Assembly: GCA_016125005.1 (NCBI GenBank)
Contig: WGMQ01000065.1
Coordinates: 1-53,857 of the forward strand
DNA: 53,857 bases
Source of the DNA: a bacterium
GTDB lineage: Bacteria; Sumerlaeota; Sumerlaeia; SLMS01
Direction: 5' to 3'
Part shown: positions 27,149 through 34,720 of the stretch, in pieces
Numbering within the stretch: the first letter of the stretch is position 1
Layout of the letters: each line of letters opens with the position of its first letter
The notes under the pieces: model-generated
Database searches by the model: none
What the model was told of the DNA's origin: nothing
The model's input: the letters and a program-made list of their open reading frames with translations, nothing else
Made by a program: the position numbers and the translations under genes

Positions 27149-27673
27149 CTACTTGCGGCTGATCTCCCACACAAGATGTGCCAACTCCGGGACGATCAGC
27201 TTGTCCATGGCAACCTGAACGGCGTTGCTGGAGCCCGGCATGGCAAAGACCAGTGTCCGGTCACAGAGCCCGCCGATCGCGCGCGACAGCATCGACGCGG
27301 CGCCGACCTCGTGCCAGCTAAGCATGCGGAAGATCTCGCCAAAGCCCGGTAGAACCTTGGTCAGGACGCTGCTGATGGCCTCGAAGGTACCGTCGCGTGG
27401 CGCGATGCCGGTTCCGCCGTTTGTCAGGATGGCATCGACCGTACCGGAGCGTGCGAGTTCCAGAACCCGAGCCCGGATCAGGTGCGGCTCATCGGGAAGG
27501 ATCTCGTAATGGACCAGCGAGTGGCCACCCGCCAGGAGCTTTTCGCGAATGAGGCCGCCGGAAGTGTCCGTGTCCGGAGTGCGGGTATCGCTGATGGTCA
27601 GGACAGCGACGCGTGCCGGGGGATGGGAGTTCGCCTTTTCGCGATGCTGCTGGGTGGAGGCGGATCCGCTCAT
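27149..27673 (-). CDS. moaB: Molybdenum cofactor biosynthesis protein B (MoaB/Mog family)
   Basis: The protein has 174 residues: RVAVLTISDTRTPDTDTSGGLIREKL opens the molybdopterin-binding fold, followed by the signature TNGGTGIAPRDGTFEAI and a late FAMPGSSNAVQVAMDKLI. The family adenylylates molybdopterin before metal insertion (Mog), or is an accessory homologue (MoaB). Sequence alone does not settle which. No other moa/moe gene is nearby. The ATG overlaps the stop of the clpS-like gene by four bases (ATGA), so the two are translationally coupled. Confidence 0.9.
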   Translation of the reverse strand: MSGSASTQQHREKANSHPPARVAVLTISDTRTPDTDTSGGLIREKLLAGGHSLVHYEILPDEPHLIRARVLELARSGTVDAILTNGGTGIAPRDGTFEAISSVLTKVLPGFGEIFRMLSWHEVGAASMLSRAIGGLCDRTLVFAMPGSSNAVQVAMDKLIVPELAHLVWEISRK

Positions 27674-27993
27674 TGATCGGCCGCTTGGACGATGGAGATC
27701 ATGCTGGTGCTGCTGTGCGCGAGTCGATGATCGGGGCCGTAGCAGTTGATCTGTTCACGGCCCACCATCGCTTCTTCCAGCGGGCAGATCTTCACGGTCG
27801 CCTGACCGAGGTAGTCGACGTCGTAGGCGATACGAAGCGCGTCCTCGTAGTTGAACGAGAACAGCGTCATCATCATCTCAATCACGTAGGCATAGCTGTG
27901 CTCGTCGTCATCCAGAAGGATGATCTGGAAGAGCTTGGCCTTGTCGACCTCGGTTTGTTTTTGGACTTCAGGGACGAGTTTGGTGGAACCCAT
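27670..27993 (-). CDS. clpS: ClpS-like adaptor of the Clp protease
   Basis: The protein has 107 residues from ATG 27993. FQIILLDDDEHSYAYVIEMMMTLFSF corresponds to the ClpS N-degron pocket (ILLNDDxxT..FV in E. coli). EDALRIAYDVDYLGQATVKICPLEEA matches the second half, but the conserved pocket His is replaced by Asp (VDYLG). This DDD/VD version resembles the divergent ClpS of planctomycete-type bacteria. It should recruit proteins to ClpAP/ClpCP, possibly with changed N-terminal residue preference (inference). The open frame reaches 28098, but the extra residues look unrelated and would overlap the next gene. It is coupled to moaB. Confidence 0.8.
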   Translation of the reverse strand: MGSTKLVPEVQKQTEVDKAKLFQIILLDDDEHSYAYVIEMMMTLFSFNYEDALRIAYDVDYLGQATVKICPLEEAMVGREQINCYGPDHRLAHSSTSMISIVQAADQ

Positions 27994-28087
27994 ATCGGGG
28001 CAAGAGATCCTGGATTCGGACAATTCCGGTACTAAATCGGCGGGAGATTGTCCGAACCCCGGTCGCTTGGCAAGGGCAGCCTTGGCT

Positions 28088-29281
28088 TTACTCTGCAAAC
28101 ATCCAATTGCCGCTGATCAGTTGATAGTCGGTCTGCTTCTCGGCGCTCGAGCGCTTGGTGGAAACAACGCCCGTCGCCCCGGCATTCACATAGTAGCCTG
28201 CGTCGTCGTCATCCAGGCGGCGAAGCGCGGGGGAAGTGCGGTTGGTGTCGTAGGCGTAGAACCGGCGTCCACTTGAGTTGGAGCTGTCGGTGCAGATTGC
28301 CACGAACGAGCCGTTACCCATGGGGACCACGCCAAGGAAGTCCTTGTCGCGCTCGATGCGGAAGGTCTCGCCGGTGCGGATGTTGAAATAGCGAAGCTCG
28401 TCGTCGTCCTCGACCCAGACGACGTGCTGGCCGCTGACGGCTGCGCTGATGGCCTGGCCGCTGTCGGTCACCCGAACTTCCACGAAGGCGTTGGGCCCGT
28501 CGAAGGCGTACAGGTTGCCGCCATCGAGGGCGATGGCGTAGCTGCCGCTGGCTGCATAGCCGTCTGCCGCCCGGTAGATGCGCTTGCGCGCGGTGGAGTC
28601 GCCCACATACACGCACACGTCGCCGTCGGTCTCAAGGAAACTGGCATTCACCCGCGAGTCCAACTCGGAGGACTCGGTCGCCGGTGAGTACGAGCGGATC
28701 GTGATATCCTTGATGCGGAAGTAGAAGAGCGGGTCTGCATTCCCCGACGTCGTGGCGCTGATGAGGTCCACATAGCAGCGCATGGCGCGCGGCTGCGTGA
28801 AGGTCCGGCGGTCGAAAACGATCTGAAGCTGTCCCGATCCCGTGGTGCGCAGCGCACTGAAGCGGTTGGAGGTGATGCTCGCCGTCGCGTACTGGATGAA
28901 GTCCGCGGTGTGGAAGCGCACGCGCATCTCGGGTGCCGTGCCGGTGTAGTTCGGCGTGAAGTCGAAGTTCACCGTCATCACAGAGATATTCCCCTCCCCG
29001 GTGGTGTCCGCGGCGGGAACGTTGAAGACGGGGCTTTCAAGCCACCCTACGGAGTTGTGAGGCGTGGTGTCCGACATGGCCATCTGATAGCCGGTGCCGT
29101 CGTACCATGTGCGGATGTAACCGTAGTCGGGAAGCGGCTGCCAACTGGTCTGGAACTGGGAGACGGAAAGCGAGACGGTGTCGATCAGCTCGGTCGTGAC
29201 CTGTTCGGCGGCGGCGGGAGCATGGGCTCCGACTGCGAGGATGGCGGCGAGGGCCGCGAATCTGGACTGAATCGATTGCAT
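28088..29281 (-). CDS. Secreted protein of unknown function
   Basis: The protein has 397 residues from ATG 29281, where a signal peptide begins (MQSIQSRFAALAAILAVGAHAPAAAE). The first ~200 residues are beta-rich and could form a jelly-roll (GEGNISVMTVNFDFTPNYTGTAPEMRVRF; MRCYVDLISATTSGNADPLFYFRIKDITI). The second half has short strands with Gly/Asp turns, like an irregular propeller (SGQHVVWVEDDDELRYFNIRTGETFRIERD). I assign no family. An upstream extension of the frame is rejected because it runs through a hairpin. It lies downstream of ilvD and its terminator-like hairpin. Confidence 0.7.
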   Translation of the reverse strand: MQSIQSRFAALAAILAVGAHAPAAAEQVTTELIDTVSLSVSQFQTSWQPLPDYGYIRTWYDGTGYQMAMSDTTPHNSVGWLESPVFNVPAADTTGEGNISVMTVNFDFTPNYTGTAPEMRVRFHTADFIQYATASITSNRFSALRTTGSGQLQIVFDRRTFTQPRAMRCYVDLISATTSGNADPLFYFRIKDITIRSYSPATESSELDSRVNASFLETDGDVCVYVGDSTARKRIYRAADGYAASGSYAIALDGGNLYAFDGPNAFVEVRVTDSGQAISAAVSGQHVVWVEDDDELRYFNIRTGETFRIERDKDFLGVVPMGNGSFVAICTDSSNSSGRRFYAYDTNRTSPALRRLDDDDAGYYVNAGATGVVSTKRSSAEKQTDYQLISGNWMFAE

Positions 29282-29301
29282 GGTGAGTACTCTCTGGGTG
29301 G

Positions 29302-29364
29302 AAAAGGTTGATGCCCCGGATGTCGTAACGGACGAAACTTCCGTTTCCTTCGACACCCGGGGCA
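29302..29364 (-). terminator. Terminator-like hairpin after ilvD
   Basis: The arms are TGCCCCGG-TGTCG-AACGGA (29312-29332) and TCCGTT-CGACA-CCGGGGCA (29340-29364), with small internal loops. On the minus strand the hairpin lies 28 bases past the ilvD stop and is followed by CAACCTTTTCC. The T tract is short, so termination may be partial. It also lies in the leader of the secreted-protein gene. Confidence 0.6.
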
Positions 29365-29391
29365 CCTTGTTTGTTCCGCTCAGACGGTCTA

Positions 29392-31113
29392 TCAGCGAAT
29401 TCGCATCTTTTCCGGCTCGATGGGGACCTTGCCGCCGGGGCTTGTGAGGGCGCCTTCGGAGGCCGGGCCGACGAGCTGGGCGTACTTATACAGGGCACCG
29501 CCGCCGTAGCGGGCCTCAATGGGCTTCCAGTGCTTGCGGCGCTCGGCGAGGACCTCGTCGCTCACCTCAAGGTTGATCGTGCCCGCCTCGGCATCCAGCG
29601 AGATGATGTCGCCGTCCTGCACGAGCCCGATCGGTCCGCCGAGCTGTGCTTCGGGGCTGACGTGGCCGATCATGAGGCCGCGCGTGGCGCCGCTGAAGCG
29701 ACCGTCGGTGACCATGGCGCAGTCATAGCCCAGTCCCTGGCCGACGAGCGCCGCCGTGGGGGCGAGCATCTCGCGCATTCCCGGCCCGCCGCGCGGTCCT
29801 TCGTAGCGGATCACCACCACGTCACCCTTCACGATCTTCAGGTTCGAGATCGCGTCGAAAGCGTCGTCCTCGCAGTTGAAGACCTTCGCGGGTCCGCGGT
29901 GCGAGAGCACCTTCACGCCGGCCGTCTTGATGACGCAGCCATCCGGGGCCAGGTTGCCGTACATCACCGCGAGGCCGCCGGTGTTGCGAACGGCCTTGGC
30001 GACGGGGCGGATGACCTCGTTGCTCGGGTCGACCACGATGTCCTTCAGGTTCTCTGCCATGGTCTTGCCGGTGCAGGTCATCACGTCGCCGTGGAGCAGA
30101 CCGCCGTCGAGCAGCGACTTGAGGATCACCGCGATGCCACCGGCCTTGTGGACGTCCTCGGCCACGAAGCGGCCGCCCGGCTTGAGGTCGGCAACGATGG
30201 GGGTGCGACGGCTGATGCGGTCGATGTCGCGGATGGTGAAAGTGACGCCGCACTCCGCCGCGATGGCGGGCAGGTGGAGGAACGCATTGGTGGAGCCACC
30301 GGTCGCCGCCACGATCGCCGCGGCGTTCTCGAACGCCTTGAAGGTCATGATGTCGCGGGGCTTGATGTTCTTGTCTAGCAGGTCCATGACCGCGTGGCCG
30401 CAGCGCGTGGCCCAGATGTCGCGGGACTCATCGACGGCGGGTGCCGAGTTGCTGCCGGGGAGCGCCATGCCGAGGGCCTCGCTCACACAGGCCATCGTGT
30501 TGGCGGTGAACTGGCCACCGCAGGAACCGGCGCCGGGGCAGGCCCCGCACTCGATGTCGTGCAGTTCCTGGTCGCTGATCTTGCCGGCCGCGTGGGAACC
30601 CACGGCCTCATAGACATCCATCACGGTGATGTCCTTGCCGTTGTGGTGTCCCGGCTTGATGGTGCCGCCGTAGAGGAACACGGAGGGAATATTGAGGCGC
30701 GCAATCGCCATGAGCATCCCCGGGAGGGACTTGTCGCAGCCCGCCAGAGCCACCAGGCCGTCGTAGCAATGGGCGCGGACCATCAGCTCCACGCTATCGG
30801 CAATGACCTCGCGGGAGACCAGCGAGGCCTTCATGCCTTCGTGGCCCATGCCGATGCCGTCAGAGACGGAAATCGTCACAAACTCGCGCGGCGTGCCGCC
30901 TGCCTCGTTGATGGCCTTCTTGGCTACCTTGGCGGGACGGTCCAGCGAAATGTTGCAGGGAGTCGCCTCGTTCCAGGAGGACGCCACGCCAATTAGCGGG
31001 CGATAAATCTCCTTGTCGCCCAAGCCCATGGCGCGCAGGAAAGCGCGGTGTGGCGCCCGGGCCGGGCCGTGAGTCACAACGTGGGAGTGAAGGGGACGAT
31101 CTTTGGCTGACAT
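29392..31113 (-). CDS. ilvD: Dihydroxy-acid dehydratase
   Basis: IlvD dehydrates dihydroxy acids in valine, leucine and isoleucine synthesis. It has 573 residues from ATG 31113, a normal length. Iron-sulfur ligands and the active site are visible: [24 protein letters not shown], and [19 protein letters not shown]. Further downstream are [14 protein letters not shown] and [27 protein letters not shown]-initiated extension of 15 codons is possible but lacks homology. No other ilv or leu gene is in the window, so it stands alone. Codon use is strongly GC-biased and the gene has no octamer copy. Confidence 0.96.
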   Translation of the reverse strand: MSAKDRPLHSHVVTHGPARAPHRAFLRAMGLGDKEIYRPLIGVASSWNEATPCNISLDRPAKVAKKAINEAGGTPREFVTISVSDGIGMGHEGMKASLVSREVIADSVELMVRAHCYDGLVALAGCDKSLPGMLMAIARLNIPSVFLYGGTIKPGHHNGKDITVMDVYEAVGSHAAGKISDQELHDIECGACPGAGSCGGQFTANTMACVSEALGMALPGSNSAPAVDESRDIWATRCGHAVMDLLDKNIKPRDIMTFKAFENAAAIVAATGGSTNAFLHLPAIAAECGVTFTIRDIDRISRRTPIVADLKPGGRFVAEDVHKAGGIAVILKSLLDGGLLHGDVMTCTGKTMAENLKDIVVDPSNEVIRPVAKAVRNTGGLAVMYGNLAPDGCVIKTAGVKVLSHRGPAKVFNCEDDAFDAISNLKIVKGDVVVIRYEGPRGGPGMREMLAPTAALVGQGLGYDCAMVTDGRFSGATRGLMIGHVSPEAQLGGPIGLVQDGDIISLDAEAGTINLEVSDEVLAERRKHWKPIEARYGGGALYKYAQLVGPASEGALTSPGGKVPIEPEKMRIR

Positions 31114-31224
31114 CAGTTTTGGACCACTTTCGCATTCGTGATGGTTCTGCTCGGACAAAAGTCAGCCGCCCCAACGCCCCCGGCACAAGCGCAACTGTTC
31201 ATCTCAACCGACTGGGAGCGTCCA

Positions 31225-31899
31225 ATGACCCACCTGCGCTGGCTTTTTGTCCTGATGGCATTCTCTCTTCCGAGCCTCATTCGCGCCGACATATATGGCC
31301 CCTATCGAAGCATAGAGAAGACATTCTTGCAATCGGAGGCGATAGTCGTCGTGAGGGTAATCGAGCGTGTTGGTATCGTGGATGGAAAGGCGATGACGCT
31401 GGAGGAGTATCAGGAAAGCCGAAGGGGGAAGAGACGAGAGTACAACCCTGCCTTTACGATCACGAGTCGCATTTCGCCGTGGAGAGTGGAACTGGTCCGC
31501 CCGATCAAGGGGGATGCCTTTGAAGGCCCGACTACCACAACGCTGGTCTTGGGGCTCGGCCATTGTCCAGTCTTGGATCGCCATACCTACAACGACCCGG
31601 AACTGAATGCTATTGATCGACTCCACGGGATGGCGGTCTCGAAGTCACCCCCGCACACCGAGTTTGCCCGCGGGCAATGTTGCCTGGTCTTCCTTGAGCG
31701 GAGCTTATACGGCGACGTGCCCTACGAAGTTCTGAACACCCGCGCCGCGACGATTGAAGTCAGCCCGGACTTTGCCAAGGACCTCACTGAGGCGGAACGT
31801 CAGGATCCAAGAGTCCTACGCGAACTCATCCTGCGGGAGTCGGAGAAAGACCCTGCCGTGATCACAGCAGCCAGCATCCGAGGAGAGAGCGTCCAATGA
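31225..31899 (+). CDS. Secreted protein, first of a tandem paralogous pair
   Basis: The protein has 224 residues. The signal peptide is MTHLRWLFVLMAFSLPSLIRA, with cleavage likely before DIYG. The body has strands such as EAIVVVRVIERVGI, WRVELVRPIKGDAFEG and GQCCLVFLERS, and an Asp/Glu/Arg-rich tail (SPDFAKDLTEAERQDPRVLRELILRESEKDP). I recognise no family. A small beta-barrel (OB-like) fold is a guess from the strand spacing. The ATG context (gggagcgtccaATG) is duplicated before the second copy. The stop overlaps the second gene's start (ATGA). Codon use is less GC-biased than in the neighbours. Confidence 0.7.
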   Translation: MTHLRWLFVLMAFSLPSLIRADIYGPYRSIEKTFLQSEAIVVVRVIERVGIVDGKAMTLEEYQESRRGKRREYNPAFTITSRISPWRVELVRPIKGDAFEGPTTTTLVLGLGHCPVLDRHTYNDPELNAIDRLHGMAVSKSPPHTEFARGQCCLVFLERSLYGDVPYEVLNTRAATIEVSPDFAKDLTEAERQDPRVLRELILRESEKDPAVITAASIRGESVQ

Positions 31900-32558
31900 C
31901 CCACCTGCGTTGGCTTCTTGTCCTGATGGTCTTCTCTCTTCCGAGTCTCATTCGCGCCGACATCTTCGGCGACTATGCGGGAATGGAGAAGATGCTCGGG
32001 CAGTCCGATGCAGTGGCCATTGTGAAGATCGTTGCCCGGGTCGCGATCATCGATGGGCGTGAGATGACGATGGCGGAGTTTGAGGAAAGCCGAAGGGGGA
32101 AGCGGTGGGAATACAACCCCGCCTTCACCATTAACGGTGTTGTCTCATCATGGCGAGTACAGCTCGTCCGCCCCATCAAGGGCGACGCCTTCGAGCGACT
32201 TACCACCGATACGCTGTCGATGGGCCTGGGTCCCTATCCGATCATCCGCTACTCGAAGAAGAGTGACCCGGAACTCGACGCGGTCGAGCGACTTCAGACC
32301 GTGGCGATGTCAGAGCCCATGCAGCCGATCAAGCCGGGACAGTGCTACCTAGTGTTTCTCCGCCAAAGTTCCTATGACCTGTCCTTCACCGTCCTGAACT
32401 TGTCCGGCTCCATGATTCCCGTCAGCCCTGACTTCGCCAAGGACCTCAACCACGCGGAACTCCATGATGCGAAGCTGCTCCGCGAACTGCTCATCCGCGA
32501 ATCGGAGGAAGATCCCGCCACAATCACGGCGGGCGCGGCGCAGCCACAAGAACGCTGA
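31896..32558 (+). CDS. Secreted protein, second of the tandem paralogous pair
   Basis: The protein has 220 residues. It shares with its upstream neighbour the signal peptide (MTHLRWLLVLMVFSLPSLIRA), ESRRGKR.EYNPAFTI, W.VQLVRPIKGDAFE, VSPDFAKDL and LLRELLIRESEEDPA. Overall identity looks near one half, so the duplication is not recent. The duplicated unit includes the eleven bases before the ATG. The two ORFs form one transcription unit with a four-base overlap. The function is unknown. A widely scattered intergenic repeat text begins at its stop codon. Confidence 0.7.
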   Translation: MTHLRWLLVLMVFSLPSLIRADIFGDYAGMEKMLGQSDAVAIVKIVARVAIIDGREMTMAEFEESRRGKRWEYNPAFTINGVVSSWRVQLVRPIKGDAFERLTTDTLSMGLGPYPIIRYSKKSDPELDAVERLQTVAMSEPMQPIKPGQCYLVFLRQSSYDLSFTVLNLSGSMIPVSPDFAKDLNHAELHDAKLLRELLIRESEEDPATITAGAAQPQER

Positions 32559-32590
32559 CCACGGAGACCCAAAGGCACGGAGAAAAGCGG
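32554..32590 (+). repeat. Fragment resembling a widespread ACGGAGACxCAxAGGCACGGAGAAAA intergenic repeat
   Basis: The text TGACCACGGAGACCC followed by AAAGGCACGGAGAAAAG resembles a repeat I recall from many environmental bacterial genomes, where it lies between genes and is often mis-called as a short protein (HGDTE-type peptides). It overlaps the stop of the second paralogue. Only one copy is in this window, so membership rests on memory of the family. Confidence 0.45.
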
Positions 32591-33241
32591 AATTGTAGCA
32601 AGCGGCGCAGTTTCTTCCGAATCCCATCGGAGGTCGGCTTTCTCGCGTGGCTGAGCGACGCTCCCCAATTCCCCACGGACGAGCGCCGGCCAACATGATG
32701 GGCTTGCAGGTTCAGCAGATTCGGAGCTCCCCCCTGTCTCGTCTACGTAAATTCAGCGGTGTATTTTCGCAGGCCTTACGGGAACTGAGGCATCGAACCT
32801 CTGCCGACACGGCAAAGCCTGAAGGGCCGACAGAACCAAGCCCAGCCTGACCGAGCAGCGCGAGGGAGGGCTGGGTGTTCTGAGAGATGGTGTTGCGGTC
32901 TGAAGGACCGCCGCTTCGTCGTTCTGGGGGGTGCCTCTCGGGGCTGGCTGAATCGACCTGCGGCGGTCCTTCAGACCGCGGTTCATGTTTGCTGACCCAG
33001 GCCTCCCTCGCTATCGCTCGGTCAGCCTGGGCTGGGATCCGGTGGCCCTTCAGGCCACTGCCCGCCGAGCCCAGACTGATGACGAATACTCTCACTCGTC
33101 GATCACCCTCATCGCTCCCATTCTAAATCTGCCGAATTGCACCATGATCACGGCGGGTGTTGATCGAGGCTATTGACCCTCGCGCAACAGGGACGCAGCC
33201 TTGGCGGAGGAGTACATCATCCCCCCGGAGTCCCCCTTAAC
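32559..33241. other. Gene-free stretch with a large nested inverted repeat
   Basis: The stretch is 683 bases long. The plus and minus frames here are short, Arg/Pro-rich and unlike real proteins. It begins with a scattered-repeat text (32554-32590) and contains the concentric inverted repeat at 32817-33055. I see no convincing RNA gene. The last ~25 bases hold the GGAG before the amidase GTG. Confidence 0.7.
32817..33055. repeat. Concentric inverted repeat, possible REPIN/MITE-like element
   Basis: Nested complementary segments span 239 bases. GCCTGAAGGGCC (32817) pairs with 33044-33055, AGCCCAG (32839) with 33027-33033, CTGACCGAGC (32847) with 33016-33025, and CGAGGGAGG (32861) with 33002-33010. 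A perfect 20-base arm at 32895-32914 pairs with 32960-32979. The whole could fold as one long stem of ~120-base arms. I saw no flanking target duplication and no transposase. Confidence 0.75.
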
Positions 33242-33985
33242 GTGAAAGCCTTGGCTTACCTGAGCAGCGCCCTGATCCTTGCTACGATTGCCTGTGCGTC
33301 GCCGCCGACGCCGGAAGCAACGCCCGTCGCGGCGCCCTCCGCCGAAGTGGTTGCCCCTGAAACCCCCATCGTTATCGTCAAATCCCCCATTGCCGAGAAC
33401 TGCTACACGGCCTCAACCGAACCGCGGAAGATCGATACCATCGTTGTGCACTACACGAGCGCCATCTACTGGTTTAACAAGGACTTCCAGAAGATCGTTG
33501 GGCCGGAGGGCAAGGCCTACGCCGAGAGCATCAAGCTCACACCCGAGACGCTCCCCGAGCACAAGTACGACTGGCAGCTCAACAAGGCGATCTTTACCGC
33601 CTACAAGGTCTCCTCGCACTACATGATCGATCGCGACGGGACGATTGTGCGCCTTGTGGACGACAACAACGTGGCCTGGCACGCCGGGAAGAGCAAGATG
33701 CCCACGGACGGTCGCGAGGGTGTGAATGGCTTTTCGATCGGCATTGAGCTGACCGCCAGCCACCCGGCGGACGACCCCTCGGTGAAGACCCCGGAGGACG
33801 CCTACACGGCGGCGCAGTACGAGTCGCTGAACAAGCTCATCGCCCATCTCTGCAAGGAGCACCCCATCACCGCCGTGGTCGGGCACGACGAGATCGCTCC
33901 GGGACGCAAGACCGACCCGGGCCCGCTCTTCCAATGGGAGAAGGTCCGCACGCCTGACTACAAGCCCCTGGTCGATAACAAATGA
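33242..33985 (+). CDS. N-acetylmuramoyl-L-alanine amidase (Amidase_2), probable lipoprotein
   Basis: The protein has 247 residues. It starts at a GTG with GGAG ten bases upstream. The N-terminus VKALAYLSSALILATIACASPP ends in a cysteine in a lipobox-like setting (TIAC), so lipid anchoring is likely though the box is imperfect. A Pro/Ala linker leads into the amidase_2 fold: IDTIVVHYTSA with the first zinc His, SSHYMIDRDGTIVRLVDDNNVAWHAG, GFSIGIEL, and GHDEIAPGRKTDPG with the second His and Asp. It should cleave the amide between MurNAc and the stem peptide in the periplasm. It overlaps the DJ-1/PfpI gene by four bases. Confidence 0.9.
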   Translation: MKALAYLSSALILATIACASPPTPEATPVAAPSAEVVAPETPIVIVKSPIAENCYTASTEPRKIDTIVVHYTSAIYWFNKDFQKIVGPEGKAYAESIKLTPETLPEHKYDWQLNKAIFTAYKVSSHYMIDRDGTIVRLVDDNNVAWHAGKSKMPTDGREGVNGFSIGIELTASHPADDPSVKTPEDAYTAAQYESLNKLIAHLCKEHPITAVVGHDEIAPGRKTDPGPLFQWEKVRTPDYKPLVDNK

Positions 33986-34563
33986 CGACAGTCGCCATTC
34001 TGCTCTTCGACGACGTCGAGGTCCTTGACGCTTGTGGTCCATTCGAGGTCTTCGCGACCACGAAGCGGCAGGATGGCGAGTTGGCTTTTCGTGTGGTCAC
34101 GGTGTCGCCCGGCGAGAAAACGGTCACGGCCGTGGGAGGATTGCGGCTGCTTGCCGACTTCACACTGGACGATTGCCCCGATGCCGACGTCCTCGTGATC
34201 CCCGGGGGCGTCGGACGGAAGCGCGAGGTCGACAACCCGGCCCTGATCCATTGGATTGCCGCCCGTGCCCCGCGCGCCCGCATCGTCCTTTCTGTCTGCA
34301 CCGGCGCGTTCCTTCTGGAGCGCGCCGGGCTGCTTCGAGGCCTGGCGGTTACCACCCACTTCAGCGCCCTCGACGAACTGGCGGAGGTTCATACCACCGG
34401 AGAGGTCCGGCGTGACTGCCGCCTGGTCCATAATGGCTCGATCGTCACGGCGGCAGGCATCTCTGCGGGTATAGACGCGAGTCTCCACGTGGTGGCGCGG
34501 CTCTGCGGTGAGGAAGTGGCAATCGCCACGGCTCGCCGGATGGAGTATCGCTGGAGCAGGTAG
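33982..34563 (+). CDS. DJ-1/PfpI superfamily protein (class I glutamine amidotransferase-like)
   Basis: The protein has 193 residues: VAILLFDDVEVLDACGPFEVF opens the fold, VLVIPGGVGRK follows, then the nucleophile elbow VLSVCTGAFLLERAGLL with the reactive cysteine. VTAAGISAGIDASLHVVARL is typical of the GATase1/AraC-sensor or isonitrile-hydratase-like branch, without the DNA-binding domain. Its activity (hydratase, glyoxalase or chaperone) cannot be told from sequence. The start overlaps the amidase stop (ATGA). One GTATAGAC copy (34469) encodes Gly-Ile-Asp with the rare codon ATA. Confidence 0.85.
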   Translation: MTTVAILLFDDVEVLDACGPFEVFATTKRQDGELAFRVVTVSPGEKTVTAVGGLRLLADFTLDDCPDADVLVIPGGVGRKREVDNPALIHWIAARAPRARIVLSVCTGAFLLERAGLLRGLAVTTHFSALDELAEVHTTGEVRRDCRLVHNGSIVTAAGISAGIDASLHVVARLCGEEVAIATARRMEYRWSR

Positions 34564-34639
34564 CCCCCGCGGTCGCCGGATAAAAACTTACGGCCCGCCT
34601 TCATTCACTTTGTTTCACAATTCAATTTTTTCCTTGTCA

Positions 34640-34653
34640 TGTGACCGCTCACA
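34640..34653 (+). promoter_or_regulatory. CRP-like palindrome upstream of the TPR/kinase operon
   Basis: TGTGA-CCGC-TCACA lies 68 bases before the GTG at 34721, in a 157-base gap with an AT-rich start. The half sites equal those of CRP/FNR-family regulators, but the spacing is four bases instead of six, so binding by such a protein is only a suggestion. Confidence 0.3.
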
Positions 34654-34720
34654 GGCAATGAAGTTCCCCGTCCAGCACTGATACGCTGTGTCGTACATTG
34701 TCACGCGGGGAGATTGTCTT

